A stretch of 50,197 nucleotides of DNA from Actinomycetota bacterium (lineage in GTDB: Bacteria > Actinomycetota > UBA4738 > HRBIN12): the NCBI GenBank assembly GCA_035640355.1, contig DASQWI010000024.1:1-50197 (forward strand), in the 5' to 3' direction. Below are positions 34,091 to 41,646 of this stretch, piece after piece (positions within the stretch are counted from its first letter, which is position 1; each line of letters opens with the position of its first letter). The notes under the pieces are model-generated. The model was not told the DNA's origin. It did no database searches and worked only from the letters and a program-made list of their open reading frames with translations. A program made the translations under genes and the position numbers.

Positions 34091-35835
34091 TGGCACGTCG
34101 CGTCGCGGTGGTCGGCGCCGGCATGACGAAGTTCGTTCGGCGCGCACAGGAGACCGGGAAGGAGCTCGCCTGGGAGGCGTCGCGGGCGGCGCTCGACTCG
34201 TGCGAGCTTACCCTCGATCACGTCGACGCCGTGTGTCTGACGAGCGCGCCAGACGCGTTCGATGGGGTGCACATGAAGGGCGAGTACCTGTCCGACGGCG
34301 CGGGCGGGTTCGGCAAGCCGTTCATCCGTACGTACGTCGGCGGCGGCAGCGGCGTGTTCACCGCGATCCAGGCCTGGTACACGGTCGCCAGCGGCATGGC
34401 GGACGTCGTGCTCGCCGTCGCCGAGGAGAAGATGTCCTCAACGCAGCCGCACCCGCAGGGGGCGTTCCTCACGATCTTCGACAACGTCCTGGAGCGGCCG
34501 CTCGGTCCGAACCTGCTGTGGATCTTTGCCCTCGAGATGAACCGGTACATGAGCGTGTACGACCTCGACAAGCGCGACATCGCACAGATCGCGGTCAAGA
34601 ACAAGCGAAACGCGGCCGGACACCCCGCCGCGCTGCTGGGACAGAGCGACATCACGGTTGACGACGTGCTCGGGTCCGAGACGCTCGCTTGGCCGGTGCA
34701 GCGACTCGACGTGTCACCCATCAGCGACGGAGCGGTCGCGGTCGTCGTGGCGAGCGAGGAAGCAGCGCGCAGGATCACGGACCGACCGGTGTGGATCGAT
34801 GGCGTCGGTTGGAACCTCGACACGACGTACTGGACGAACCGCGATCTGGTGTTCCCCGAGTATGTCGCCAACGCCGCGCGCATGGCCTACGACATGGCGG
34901 GCGTGACCGAACCGCGCAAGCAGATCCACGTCGCCGAGCCGTACGACCCGTTCGACTACAAGGAGCTGCATCATCTCGAGGGGCTGTTGCTGTTCGAACC
35001 GGGCAAGGCTCCCGAGGCAGCGCGCGATGGCGTGCTGAATCGCGACGGCGACCTACCGAGCTGCCCGTCCGGCGGTCTGCTCGGCGTGGGGAACCCGATC
35101 GCCGCGGCGGGTCTGATGAAGATCGCCGAGCTGTACTGGCAGCTGCGGGGCGATGCGGGCGAGCGGCAGGTTCCCGGAACGCCCGAGCGCGGCGTCGCCC
35201 AGGCGTGGGGCGACCTGATGCAGGTGGGAACGGTGGTCGTCATGGGACGTGACGGCGTATCGCGATCGTCCGGCTCGTTACCGACGGAGCCCTCCACGAC
35301 GGCCGCTGCGACGTCACTTCCGGTCGTCCAGACGCCGCCGTACGCCACCGCGGGACATCCCTTGTCCGACACGGAGTTGCGCGGGGCCGTTGGCGCGGTG
35401 GATCACGCCGTGGACGCCCGGTACGAGTGGGACGCCGGTGTTGCCGTCGGCCGGTTCCTCGACGGTCTCGCGGAGGGGCGGATCCTCGGCCGCGAGTGTC
35501 GCGGCTGCGGCCGCGTCCTCGTCCCGCCCCGCATGTTCTGCGAACGGTGCTTCCGGGCGACCGACTCATGGGTCGACGTTCGGCACACGGGCAGCGTGGA
35601 GACCTTCTCGATCTGCCACGTCGCGTGGGACATGACCCCGCTCGATGAGCCGCAGCTTCCGGCGGTGATCTCGATCGACGGCTCGGATGGCGGTTTCCTC
35701 CATGTCCTCGGCGAGGTCGCGCCCGACGACGTTCGCGTGGGGATGGCCGTCGAGGCAGTATGGAAAGCCGAGGTCGATCGCACCGGTTCGATCCTGGACA
35801 TCGCGTACTTCCGCCCACGGGCGACGGGGGACTGA
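34090..35835 (+). CDS. thiolase-fold protein fused to a DUF35 Zn-ribbon/OB domain
   Basis: 581 residues. Residues 1-390 are thiolase-like (RRVAVVGAGMTKFVRR start, DVVLAVAEEKMSSTQP, CPSGGLLGVGNPIAAAGL); 415-581 are DUF35 with rubredoxin-like C-x2-C pairs (CRGCGRVLVPPRMFCERC) and an OB fold, joined by a Ser/Thr-rich linker. The nucleophile position reads YVGGGSGV without Cys, and the His loop reads GNPIAAAG, so the usual residues are replaced, as in the sister protein. DUF35 domains in archaeal thiolase/HMG-CoA synthase and in Ltp2/ChsH2 complexes bind and pass acyl-CoA. A fusion of both parts in one chain is unusual. The preceding gene overlaps it by 1 bp. Confidence 0.85.
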   Translation: MARRVAVVGAGMTKFVRRAQETGKELAWEASRAALDSCELTLDHVDAVCLTSAPDAFDGVHMKGEYLSDGAGGFGKPFIRTYVGGGSGVFTAIQAWYTVASGMADVVLAVAEEKMSSTQPHPQGAFLTIFDNVLERPLGPNLLWIFALEMNRYMSVYDLDKRDIAQIAVKNKRNAAGHPAALLGQSDITVDDVLGSETLAWPVQRLDVSPISDGAVAVVVASEEAARRITDRPVWIDGVGWNLDTTYWTNRDLVFPEYVANAARMAYDMAGVTEPRKQIHVAEPYDPFDYKELHHLEGLLLFEPGKAPEAARDGVLNRDGDLPSCPSGGLLGVGNPIAAAGLMKIAELYWQLRGDAGERQVPGTPERGVAQAWGDLMQVGTVVVMGRDGVSRSSGSLPTEPSTTAAATSLPVVQTPPYATAGHPLSDTELRGAVGAVDHAVDARYEWDAGVAVGRFLDGLAEGRILGRECRGCGRVLVPPRMFCERCFRATDSWVDVRHTGSVETFSICHVAWDMTPLDEPQLPAVISIDGSDGGFLHVLGEVAPDDVRVGMAVEAVWKAEVDRTGSILDIAYFRPRATGD

Positions 35836-35839
35836 CACC

Positions 35840-36310
35840 GTGCTGGAGAAGCTCGAGCGGCCGGACGAGGTTCGGCGGTGGAAGGGCCGGATCCCTGTCT
35901 CGCACCGCTACACCCCCGGGGTTGCCGGCGACGTCTTCTTTGCGGCGCTCCGGGATCGCGGCGTGCTCCTCGGCTCGCGGTGCGACTCGTGCGACTACAC
36001 CTACGTTCCGGCACGGCTGTTCTGCGAGCGCTGCTTCACGGAGCTTGCAGCCGACACGGAGGTCGGCCCGGGCGGCCGGCTGGTGTCGTTCACGATCTCC
36101 TACACCGGCCTCGAAGGGGAGCCGCTCGAGCAGCCGGTCACGATCGGCCTCGTCCGGCCGGATGGAGCCGCCGCCGCGGTCGTCCATCGCATCGTCGAGA
36201 CGGGGGACGAGCCGCTCGAGATCGGTCAACGCATGGAGGTCGTGGTGAAGCCCGAAGAAGCCCGAACGGGCTCGATCGAGGACATCGAAGGGTTCAGGCC
36301 GACCGGCTAG
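35840..36310 (+). CDS. stand-alone DUF35 Zn-ribbon/OB-fold protein
   Basis: 156 residues: N-terminal helix, zinc ribbon CDSCDYTYVPARLFCERC, then an OB fold (GGRLVSFTISYTGLEGEPLEQPVTIGLV and following strands, written here in part). Four bp after the fused thiolase gene, so in the same operon. It probably partners the first thiolase-like protein, giving two thiolase/DUF35 pairs, one fused and one split. CoA-ester channelling is inferred from studied DUF35 complexes. Confidence 0.88.
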   Translation: MLEKLERPDEVRRWKGRIPVSHRYTPGVAGDVFFAALRDRGVLLGSRCDSCDYTYVPARLFCERCFTELAADTEVGPGGRLVSFTISYTGLEGEPLEQPVTIGLVRPDGAAAAVVHRIVETGDEPLEIGQRMEVVVKPEEARTGSIEDIEGFRPTG

Positions 36311-36317
36311 AGGCGCG

Positions 36318-38264
36318 TCAGCGCCAGGCGACGGTAACGACGGCGACGGGCTCGGCGATACCTTTCAGCGGGACCGAGCGCGGGTTCGACACCGTAACGC
36401 TGGTCAGAGGCTGGACGGTCGAGGCGCTCGCCACGATCTCGCCGGCGCCGGCGATCGCGCCGATCCGCGCAGCGGCGTGGACACCCCTTCCGAAATAGTT
36501 CTTGCCCGCTCGCGTCGCATCCGCCGCGTGAACGCCGATCCGGACCTGCGGCGCGAATCCGTGGTCGCGGCGATGCTCTGTGAGGCGAGTCTGGATCTCC
36601 TTCGCGCACGCGACCGCCGAAGCCGCGTCGGGGAAAGCCGCGAAGAACCCGTCGCCCGTGTGGTCCACCTCCTCGCCGCGGTGGATCGCGATGCACGCCC
36701 GGAGCGTCTCGTCGTGCCAGCGGCGAAGGTCCTCCCACGCCTCGTCGCCGATCGCTTCGAGCAGCGCCGTCGAGCCGACGATGTCCGTAAACATGAACGT
36801 GCGCTGCGCCACCTCTCGACCCACGGCGCGCTGGAGCTCCGCGAGACGATCCGAGGCGACGCGAACGTCCGGCACGGCGCCGAGTCGATCGAACGCGGCG
36901 CGCGCCGTCTCGAGCTCGAGGACCGCGCCGTCCACGTCGCCGTCGGCGGCGAGCGCGGCCCCGAGGAGTGTGCCCGCACGGGCCGTCTCGTACGGCGCGT
37001 CGATCTGGCGCCACAGTTGGCGCGCCTTGCGGAACCGCTTCGACGCGCTCGCGGGAGCGCGGTCGGCGAGATCGGCCAGGCCGTGCGCCCACTCGGCGCT
37101 CGCGACGATCGCATCCGCCGGGTAGTCGGCCGCGATGCCGTCGAGTTCCTTCGCGGCCGCCGCCGCCGTCTTCGAGTCGCCCCGGGCCCACGCGATCTCC
37201 GCCTGCGCCGGCAGCAGCCGCGCGCGGCTCAGGCGGTTCCAGGTCTCCTCGGCGAGGCTTCCGCGGATCGACGCCGCGGCGGCATCGATCTTCCCCTGAC
37301 GAAGCAGCAGCAACGCGCGGCCCGGTTGGGGATCCTCGCCGATCTCCTGCGCCTGGCGGAACGCGTGCTCCGCCGCCGCTTCATCGCCCATGCGGAGGTG
37401 GATCTCGCCGAGCTCGTGGAACGCCGACGCGGCATGCATGGGGCTGAAGTCGTACAGCTCGTCGGTCGCCCGGCGGAGCTCGGACTCCGCCGCCGTCCAC
37501 GTCCCCAGCAGCCGCATGATCTCGGCCCGGTGGACGCGACAGATGCCGGGGAACCCGTTGATCGATTGCCGCTCGCACCACCGCGTGGCGGCCTCCGCCC
37601 ATTCGCTCGCACGACGGTAGTCGGCGAGGTTCCGGCAGACGTTGATGACGTTGCAGAACACCACGCCCGTCGTGTACGCGCCGAGCTCATTGCCGACCGC
37701 GGCCGCGCTCACGTCCTCGAGCAGCGCCCATCCCTCGTCGACTCGCCCTAGGTCGACCAGCACCATGCCGCGGTACATCGCCGCCCAGGCGCGGAGCTTT
37801 GCCTCGCCCAGGCGTTCGGCGACGGCCGCCCCGACCTCGAGATGCGACAGCGCGTGGTCGAGCTCACCGCGCGACCAGGCGAGCTGCCCGTGCGCGATCG
37901 CCACGTACCCGTGCACGACCGATTCCGGTTCGCCCTCCAGGAGCCGTTCGGCGCGGTTCAGCCATCCCTGGGCCACCGACTTGGCAAGCTTCGCGCCGTA
38001 CTGGCGACGGAGCGTGATCGCGACGAGCGCGGCGCGGAGCTTCTCGTCGCGCTCCACGTGCTTGCCGTACGAACGTTCCCACGCCTCGATCGCCTCCGCG
38101 GGCCGGCCGACCCACCACGCGGCTTTGGCGAAGAGCTCGAGGTCGTTGGCGTCCAGACGGCCTGACGCCCACGCCGGCCGGAGGGCGTCGTACGCCTCGG
38201 GCCACGCCCGACGCGCCACTGCGTCGCGACCGAGCTTCTCCTCGGGTGCATGCGTCGACTTCAC
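36318..38264 (-). CDS. class III nucleotide cyclase with N-terminal TPR-like region
   Basis: 648 residues. Residues 1-470 are helical repeat sequence (many A/E/L-rich pairs such as AFHELGEIHLRMGDEAAAEHAF), typical of TPR sensors; 488-648 form a guanylyl/adenylyl cyclase domain. Metal Asp494 (FTDIVGST) and Asp538 (HTGDGFFAAF) are present, as is Arg600, but the transition-state Asn is His596 (GRGVHAAAR) and the base-selecting Lys is Asp534. This pattern recurs in actinobacterial cyclase-like proteins, and activity cannot be assumed. GTG start. Convergent with the DUF35 gene (7 bp apart). Confidence 0.85.
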   Translation of the reverse strand: MKSTHAPEEKLGRDAVARRAWPEAYDALRPAWASGRLDANDLELFAKAAWWVGRPAEAIEAWERSYGKHVERDEKLRAALVAITLRRQYGAKLAKSVAQGWLNRAERLLEGEPESVVHGYVAIAHGQLAWSRGELDHALSHLEVGAAVAERLGEAKLRAWAAMYRGMVLVDLGRVDEGWALLEDVSAAAVGNELGAYTTGVVFCNVINVCRNLADYRRASEWAEAATRWCERQSINGFPGICRVHRAEIMRLLGTWTAAESELRRATDELYDFSPMHAASAFHELGEIHLRMGDEAAAEHAFRQAQEIGEDPQPGRALLLLRQGKIDAAAASIRGSLAEETWNRLSRARLLPAQAEIAWARGDSKTAAAAAKELDGIAADYPADAIVASAEWAHGLADLADRAPASASKRFRKARQLWRQIDAPYETARAGTLLGAALAADGDVDGAVLELETARAAFDRLGAVPDVRVASDRLAELQRAVGREVAQRTFMFTDIVGSTALLEAIGDEAWEDLRRWHDETLRACIAIHRGEEVDHTGDGFFAAFPDAASAVACAKEIQTRLTEHRRDHGFAPQVRIGVHAADATRAGKNYFGRGVHAAARIGAIAGAGEIVASASTVQPLTSVTVSNPRSVPLKGIAEPVAVVTVAWR

Positions 38265-38305
38265 GACGCCATGGTGCCACAGGCGGTCCGGCCGACCACT
38301 CGGGC

Positions 38306-38311
38306 TAAGGT
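38306..38311 (+). promoter_or_regulatory. -10 box of the acyl-CoA dehydrogenase gene, leaderless type
   Basis: TAAGGT, 6 nt before the GTG at 38318; no ribosome binding site is present. Confidence 0.4.
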
Positions 38312-38317
38312 TAGTTC

Positions 38318-39475
38318 GTGGACTTCGACCTCACGGACGAACAGCGAAGCTTCCAAACGCTCGTACGCGAGTTCGCCGAGGAGATCGTGGCGCCGGCCGC
38401 GGCCGGCTACGACGAGCGCGAGGAGTTCCCGCTCGAGGTCGTGAAGCGCATGGGCGAGCTCGGCCTGTTCGGCGTCCCGTTCCCCGAGGAGTACGGCGGC
38501 CAGGGCGGCGACCTGGTGACGTTCTGCCTGTGCCTCGAGGAGATCGCCCGGTGGGACTCGTCGGTAGCGATCACGCTCGAGGCCGCGGTCGGCCTGGCGG
38601 CGAACCCGATCTACCGGTTCGGGACCGAGGAGCAGAAGCGACGGTGGCTCGAGCCGATGGCGCGCGGCGAGGCGCTCGGCGCGTTCGCCCTGACCGAGCC
38701 CGGTGGCGGATCCGACGCCCGCGCCATCAGAACGACGGCTCGGCTCGACGGCGACGAGTGGGTGATCGACGGAACGAAGGCGTTCATCACGAATTCGGGA
38801 ACACCGATCACGTCGGCCATCCTGGTCGCGGCGGTGGATGCCGAGATCGGCGACGGCGCCGTCACCACGATCGTCGTACCGAGCGGAACGCCCGGGCTCA
38901 CGATCGGCGCGGCATACCGCAAGATCGGTTGGCGGGCCAGCGACACGCACGAGGTGTCGTTCGACCGCTGCCGCGTCCCCGCCCATCACCTGCTCGGCGA
39001 ACGCGGACGCGGGTACGCGCAGTTCCTCGAGGCGCTTGCGGACGGGCGCGTCGCGATCGGCGCCCTTTCCGTCGGTCTCGCCCGCGGATGCCTCGAGGAG
39101 AGCGTGAAGTACGCGAGCGAGCGCCAGGCGTTCGGCAAGCCGATCGGATCGTTCGAGTCGCTCCAGTTCAAGATCGCCGACATGAAGGTGGCCGTCGAGA
39201 CCGGTCGGCTGGCCGTGTTGAACGCGGCGTGGCGGCGCGATCGGGGGAAGCCCTTCGCGACGGAGGCGTCGGTAGCCAAGCTCTACGCGAGCGAGGTGGC
39301 GACCACGTGCGCCCGCGAGGCCGTGCAGGTCCACGGCGCCTACGGCTACGTCGAGGAGTTCCCCGTCGCGCGCTTCTACCGCGACGCCAAGGTGTTGGAG
39401 ATCGGCGAGGGGACAAACGAGATCCAGCGCCTGTTGATCGCGCGCGCATTGGGACTGCCGGGCACGGAGCTGTAG
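38318..39475 (+). CDS. acyl-CoA dehydrogenase
   Basis: 385 residues, complete three-domain ACAD. FALTEPGGGSDARAIRTTA (FAD/substrate loop), AFITNSGTP, VQVHGAYGYVEEFPVARFYRDAK in part, and IGEGTNEIQ with Glu364 at the catalytic-base position used by short- and medium-chain enzymes. First oxidation of an acyl-CoA with electrons passed to ETF. It is near a thiolase-like operon and a 3-hydroxyacyl-CoA dehydrogenase, but chain-length specificity cannot be read. A perfect hairpin follows the stop. Confidence 0.94.
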   Translation: MDFDLTDEQRSFQTLVREFAEEIVAPAAAGYDEREEFPLEVVKRMGELGLFGVPFPEEYGGQGGDLVTFCLCLEEIARWDSSVAITLEAAVGLAANPIYRFGTEEQKRRWLEPMARGEALGAFALTEPGGGSDARAIRTTARLDGDEWVIDGTKAFITNSGTPITSAILVAAVDAEIGDGAVTTIVVPSGTPGLTIGAAYRKIGWRASDTHEVSFDRCRVPAHHLLGERGRGYAQFLEALADGRVAIGALSVGLARGCLEESVKYASERQAFGKPIGSFESLQFKIADMKVAVETGRLAVLNAAWRRDRGKPFATEASVAKLYASEVATTCAREAVQVHGAYGYVEEFPVARFYRDAKVLEIGEGTNEIQRLLIARALGLPGTEL

Positions 39476-39496
39476 CGCGCCACGTGATGTGGCGCG
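39476..39496 (+). terminator. perfect hairpin after the acyl-CoA dehydrogenase gene
   Basis: CGCGCCAC-GTGAT-GTGGCGCG: perfect 8-bp stem, 5-nt loop, starting right after the stop codon. No U-tract follows, as is common for actinobacterial terminators. Confidence 0.6.
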
Positions 39497-39575
39497 GGCG
39501 CGAGCGTCCGTTCTTGGCCGACGACGATGCTTGCATCGGGCCAACGCGTGGGGCAGGCTCGAACGGCCGCGCGAG

Positions 39576-39605
39576 TTGACAACCCCGTAGCCGGCTCGGT
39601 AAGCA
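39576..39605 (+). promoter_or_regulatory. promoter of the M23 peptidase gene
   Basis: TTGACA (39576-39581), 18-bp spacer, TAAGCA (39600-39605), 12 nt before the ATG at 39618. Consensus -35, weaker -10. Confidence 0.6.
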
Positions 39606-39617
39606 GGGAACCCTTCC

Positions 39618-40778
39618 ATGGCCGAGAAGTCGATGCACGCCCCCAGCCGTCTCTCCGGCCTGCTCTATGCAGCTGTCGCGCTGCTGCTCCTCGCGGCGCT
39701 CTCGCCGGTAGCGAGTGCGCAGACCTCGACGGAGGAACAGCTCGAGGACGCGGAGGCGGAAGTCGACCGGCTCGTCGCGGAAATCTCGCAACAGGAAGGG
39801 GAGCTCGACGGCCTCATGGCCCAGGCCGCCGAGATGTGGCAGCGGGTCCAGGACGCCGAAGCTCGCTTCCAGCAGATCAGTGCGGAACTCGACAAGACGA
39901 GGGAGAACCTTCACGACGCGCAGAACGAGTTCGCGGCGCTTCAGAGGCGGCTCGACGCGCGCGCGCGAGAGACCTTCATGGCCGGGCCGGGGACCGAGCT
40001 CGAGTTCCTGTTCGGTTCGACCTCGCTGGTCGACCTGTCCGCTCGGCTCGAGTACGTGAGCGCCGTCAGCGAGACGGACGTCGACCTGGCCATCGACGTG
40101 CAGAACCTCAAGAACGAGCTGGCGGCGGAGAAGCAGGAGGAAGAGCGCCTCCGGGCGAGTCGCGCGGCCGCGCTTCAACAGGCCCGGGAACAAAAGGCCG
40201 CTGTGGACGCGAACCTCGCCGAGCAACAGCGAATCCTGGACGACCTCGAGGCGAAGAAGGCGAAGGCCGTAGAGCTCGCCAAACGGCTCGACCGCAAGCG
40301 GCAACGAGAGCTCGAGGCGCTAACCGGGGTCCAGTTCTTCGACGGCGTGTTCGAGGTCTGTCCCGTCGATCCGCCGCGCGCGGTGTCAGACGGGTTCGGC
40401 GCGCCTCGCTTCGGCGGCGGATACCACCCGCACGCCGGAAACGACATCATGGCGCCGATGAACACGCCGATCCGCGCGACGTTCGACGGGACGGCGAGCA
40501 CGTCGGTGAACGGCCTCGGGGGGTACGCCGTCTACGTGTACGGCGCGCACGGGTACACGTACAACGCGCATCTCGCGCAACCGGGGGTGACTGGGTCCGT
40601 CAACGCCGGCGACATCATCGGGTACGTCGGAGTCTCGGGCGACGCAACGACGCCCCACAACCACTTCGAGTGGCACCCCTATCAGATCCCGGAGAACTGG
40701 CCGGTCAGTCCCTACGGGTATTCGGTGATCGGTTCGGCCGTGAATCCCTGGCCGCTCCTCTCCCAGGCCTGCTACTAG
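39618..40778 (+). CDS. secreted coiled-coil M23 (LytM-type) metallopeptidase
   Basis: 386 residues. Signal peptide 1-36 (LLYAAVALLLLAALSPVASA), a long coiled coil (about 38-230, with EEQLEDAEAEVDRLVAEI and later E/K/R-rich heptads), then an M23 domain with HPHAGNDIMAP (zinc His and Asp) and the HxH motif in PHNHFEWHP. Resembles NlpC/EnvC-type cell-wall hydrolases and activators exported to the cell surface, likely acting at division or wall turnover. The metal ligands look complete, so it may be active. Its 3' end overlaps the convergent gene by 74 bp. Confidence 0.9.
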   Translation: MAEKSMHAPSRLSGLLYAAVALLLLAALSPVASAQTSTEEQLEDAEAEVDRLVAEISQQEGELDGLMAQAAEMWQRVQDAEARFQQISAELDKTRENLHDAQNEFAALQRRLDARARETFMAGPGTELEFLFGSTSLVDLSARLEYVSAVSETDVDLAIDVQNLKNELAAEKQEEERLRASRAAALQQAREQKAAVDANLAEQQRILDDLEAKKAKAVELAKRLDRKRQRELEALTGVQFFDGVFEVCPVDPPRAVSDGFGAPRFGGGYHPHAGNDIMAPMNTPIRATFDGTASTSVNGLGGYAVYVYGAHGYTYNAHLAQPGVTGSVNAGDIIGYVGVSGDATTPHNHFEWHPYQIPENWPVSPYGYSVIGSAVNPWPLLSQACY

Positions 40779-41646
40779 ATCGCCGTCGGCCGCGCGTCCG
40801 TTCGTCGCGTCGCCCGCGAGGGTCGGTTCGTTTCCTCAAACCACGGCGTCGACGCGCCGATGGCCGGCGCGTGGGTCGGAGCGCCAATACGGCGCCCGCC
40901 GCGAGCGCGATGAGTCCCACCACGATCCCGATCGTTGCGACGTCGCCGCCGCCGTCCGTGGTCGGCGCCGGCGACGCGCGCACTCCCGTCTGAACGACGG
41001 CCACGTAGCCGAGCGTCTCGATCGGTCCGTCGGCCTGCTGGATGCCGCGGAAGTCGTTCGTCTCGACCGAGGTCCATGACTCGCCGTCTGGGGAGACGAT
41101 CACGGCGTGCTGCCAGTGGTCGGTCGAGATGAACGGGTACACGAGCACGACGCGCACGCCTTCGGTCTGGAGAGGAGCCGGGTCGCCCGACGGGACGTAG
41201 TTCCCGCGCAGCCGATACACGTTGCCGAGGATCCGAAGTGGCGGCTCAGGGGGTTCGACCGTGCCGGGCGGGAGTGGTTCGATGCGGACCCGAACGCTCT
41301 GTTGTTGCGCCGCGTTCCCAAATGCACCGCGCGGCAGCACGAGGGTCACCTGGGCGTCGTCGGTCGACACGATCGCAGTCGCGCTTCCTCTGTTGCCGAG
41401 CTTCACCACCGTCGTCACGGGCGTCGGTTCGACGTTCGTCGACGCGAGCTCGGGCGGGGGATCGACCCATCGGTACGGCGCCGGCGGGACGAGTCCGTCG
41501 AGCAGCGGGCGTTGGGCGAGCGGGCTCAGTTGTCCCGAGAACCACGCCGTGGCGATGTAGGCGGCGACAACGGCGCTGCCGACCGCGAGGACCGTTCGGC
41601 TGGGCGTGCCGGAAGGCCCGCGGAGCCGTCGTGGGCGGTCCTTCAC
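40705..41646 (-). CDS. membrane-anchored extracytoplasmic protein (hypothetical), end of the CopCD operon
   Basis: 313 residues. One N-terminal helix (TVLAVGSAVVAAYIATAWF) acts as signal-anchor; the middle is a beta-rich exported region (SATAIVSTDDAQVTLVLPRGAF, YVPSGDP, HAVIVSPDGESW); a second helix lies near 255-275 (IGIVVGLIALAAGAVLAL), then an Arg-rich tail. GTG 41646 overlaps the previous stop by 4 bp (GTGA). The tail runs 74 bp into the peptidase gene on the other strand, so the true C-terminus may be shorter if a frameshift is present. No family recognised. Confidence 0.65.
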   Translation of the reverse strand: MKDRPRRLRGPSGTPSRTVLAVGSAVVAAYIATAWFSGQLSPLAQRPLLDGLVPPAPYRWVDPPPELASTNVEPTPVTTVVKLGNRGSATAIVSTDDAQVTLVLPRGAFGNAAQQQSVRVRIEPLPPGTVEPPEPPLRILGNVYRLRGNYVPSGDPAPLQTEGVRVVLVYPFISTDHWQHAVIVSPDGESWTSVETNDFRGIQQADGPIETLGYVAVVQTGVRASPAPTTDGGGDVATIGIVVGLIALAAGAVLALRPTRRPSARRRRGLRKRTDPRGRRDERTRGRRRSSSRPGRGAARDSRPNRSPNTRRD

